DNA from: Gordonia westfalica
Lineage (GTDB): Bacteria > Actinomycetota > Actinomycetes > Mycobacteriales > Mycobacteriaceae
NCBI RefSeq assembly: GCF_900105725.1
Contig: NZ_FNLM01000034.1
Coordinates: 3,162,001-3,226,000, forward strand
Length of the DNA stretch: 64,000 bases
Direction: 5' to 3'
Shown: piece by piece, positions 63,879 to 64,000 of the stretch
Position numbering within the stretch: position 1 is the first letter of the stretch
How the letters are laid out: every line of letters begins with the position of its first letter
Translations under genes and position numbers: made by a program
The notes under the pieces: model-generated
What the model saw: the letters and a program-made list of their open reading frames with translations, nothing else
Database searches by the model: none
What the model was told of the DNA's origin: nothing

Positions 63879-64000
63879 ATGTCTCTCGCGTCCAGGGCGT
63901 TCCGGTTCGGGGTCAACATGCTCGCAGTGGACACCAGCGCGTCGTGGCACCACCGCGCGCGGCACGTCGAACAGCTCGGCTTCGACGTCCTGCTGGTCCC
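63879..64000 (+). CDS. N-terminus of an LLM-class F420-dependent oxidoreductase
   Basis: 40 residues before the window ends: MSLASRAFRFGVNMLAVDTS, then WHHRARHVEQLGFDVLLV. This is the typical beta-1/alpha-1 start of luciferase-like, F420-dependent monooxygenases and reductases common in mycobacteria and Gordonia. TACGTT (63867-63872) lies 6 bases before the ATG (leaderless). Divergent from groEL2. Confidence 0.75.
   Translation, partial: MSLASRAFRFGVNMLAVDTSASWHHRARHVEQLGFDVLLV

Overview
This 64-kb window is chromosomal DNA of a high-GC mycolic-acid actinomycete (order Mycobacteriales). It looks most like Gordonia or a close relative; the genus is inferred from gene content, not from a marker gene. 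The supports are two heparin-binding-haemagglutinin (HBHA)-like proteins, an antigen-85-type esterase, an MTB12-like secreted antigen, groEL2 with two CIRCE operators, and a gene set that (from memory) matches Mycobacterium tuberculosis Rv0440, Rv0462-Rv0468 and Rv0472c-Rv0482. Many genes start 6-8 bases after a TANNNT hexamer, the leaderless arrangement common in mycobacteria. No tRNA, rRNA, CRISPR array or prophage was seen.

Layout. 1-13 kb: cell-envelope and housekeeping block (DUF2993, nitrilase, methyltransferase, two DUF2505 proteins, murB, a hydrolase, MerR, DUF2516, an HBHA-like protein, its XRE neighbour, DUF445), then a TetR-SDR-PPK2 operon. 13-20 kb: a BenE-type transporter with a divergent XRE-cupin regulator; an AbiEi-like/nuclease gene bracketed by inverted copies of a 38-base palindromic element; a second HBHA gene; fadB2; isocitrate lyase. 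20-33.7 kb: a lipoprotein, RamB (the expected regulator of isocitrate lyase), two divergent secreted lipases, htdZ, a methyltransferase-cupin-SufR-like module, an MTB12-like protein behind a DtxR/IdeR-type box, an ABC exporter, an AlkA-like glycosylase and a frameshifted amidohydrolase. 34-43 kb: a choloylglycine-hydrolase-family protein, lpd, TetR, an old-yellow-enzyme homologue, DinB, a beta-lactamase-fold lipoprotein and a prolyl oligopeptidase.

43-50 kb is the most unusual part. An IS1380-type element lies exactly against the stop codon of a GrpE-like gene. That gene is divergent from an operon encoding a short Hsp70 without a normal lid, a 708-residue unrecognised protein ending in two fibronectin-III-like domains, and a TerD-domain protein. 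It reads as a self-contained chaperone/TerD system without a J-protein or the usual ter genes. 50-64 kb: a cyclase/ThDP-enzyme pair, membrane and secreted proteins, a second PPK2, SRPBCC and DUF4166 proteins, a TetR/thioesterase pair with three operator copies, a PtpB-like phosphatase, an antigen-85-like esterase, a probable DNA glycosylase/PUA fusion, a DsbA-like protein, groEL2, and the start of an F420-type oxidoreductase.

Two genes (about 1097 and 33505) carry apparent one-base losses in runs of four G/C and may be sequencing errors. A family of short dispersed repeats sits mostly at convergent gene junctions.
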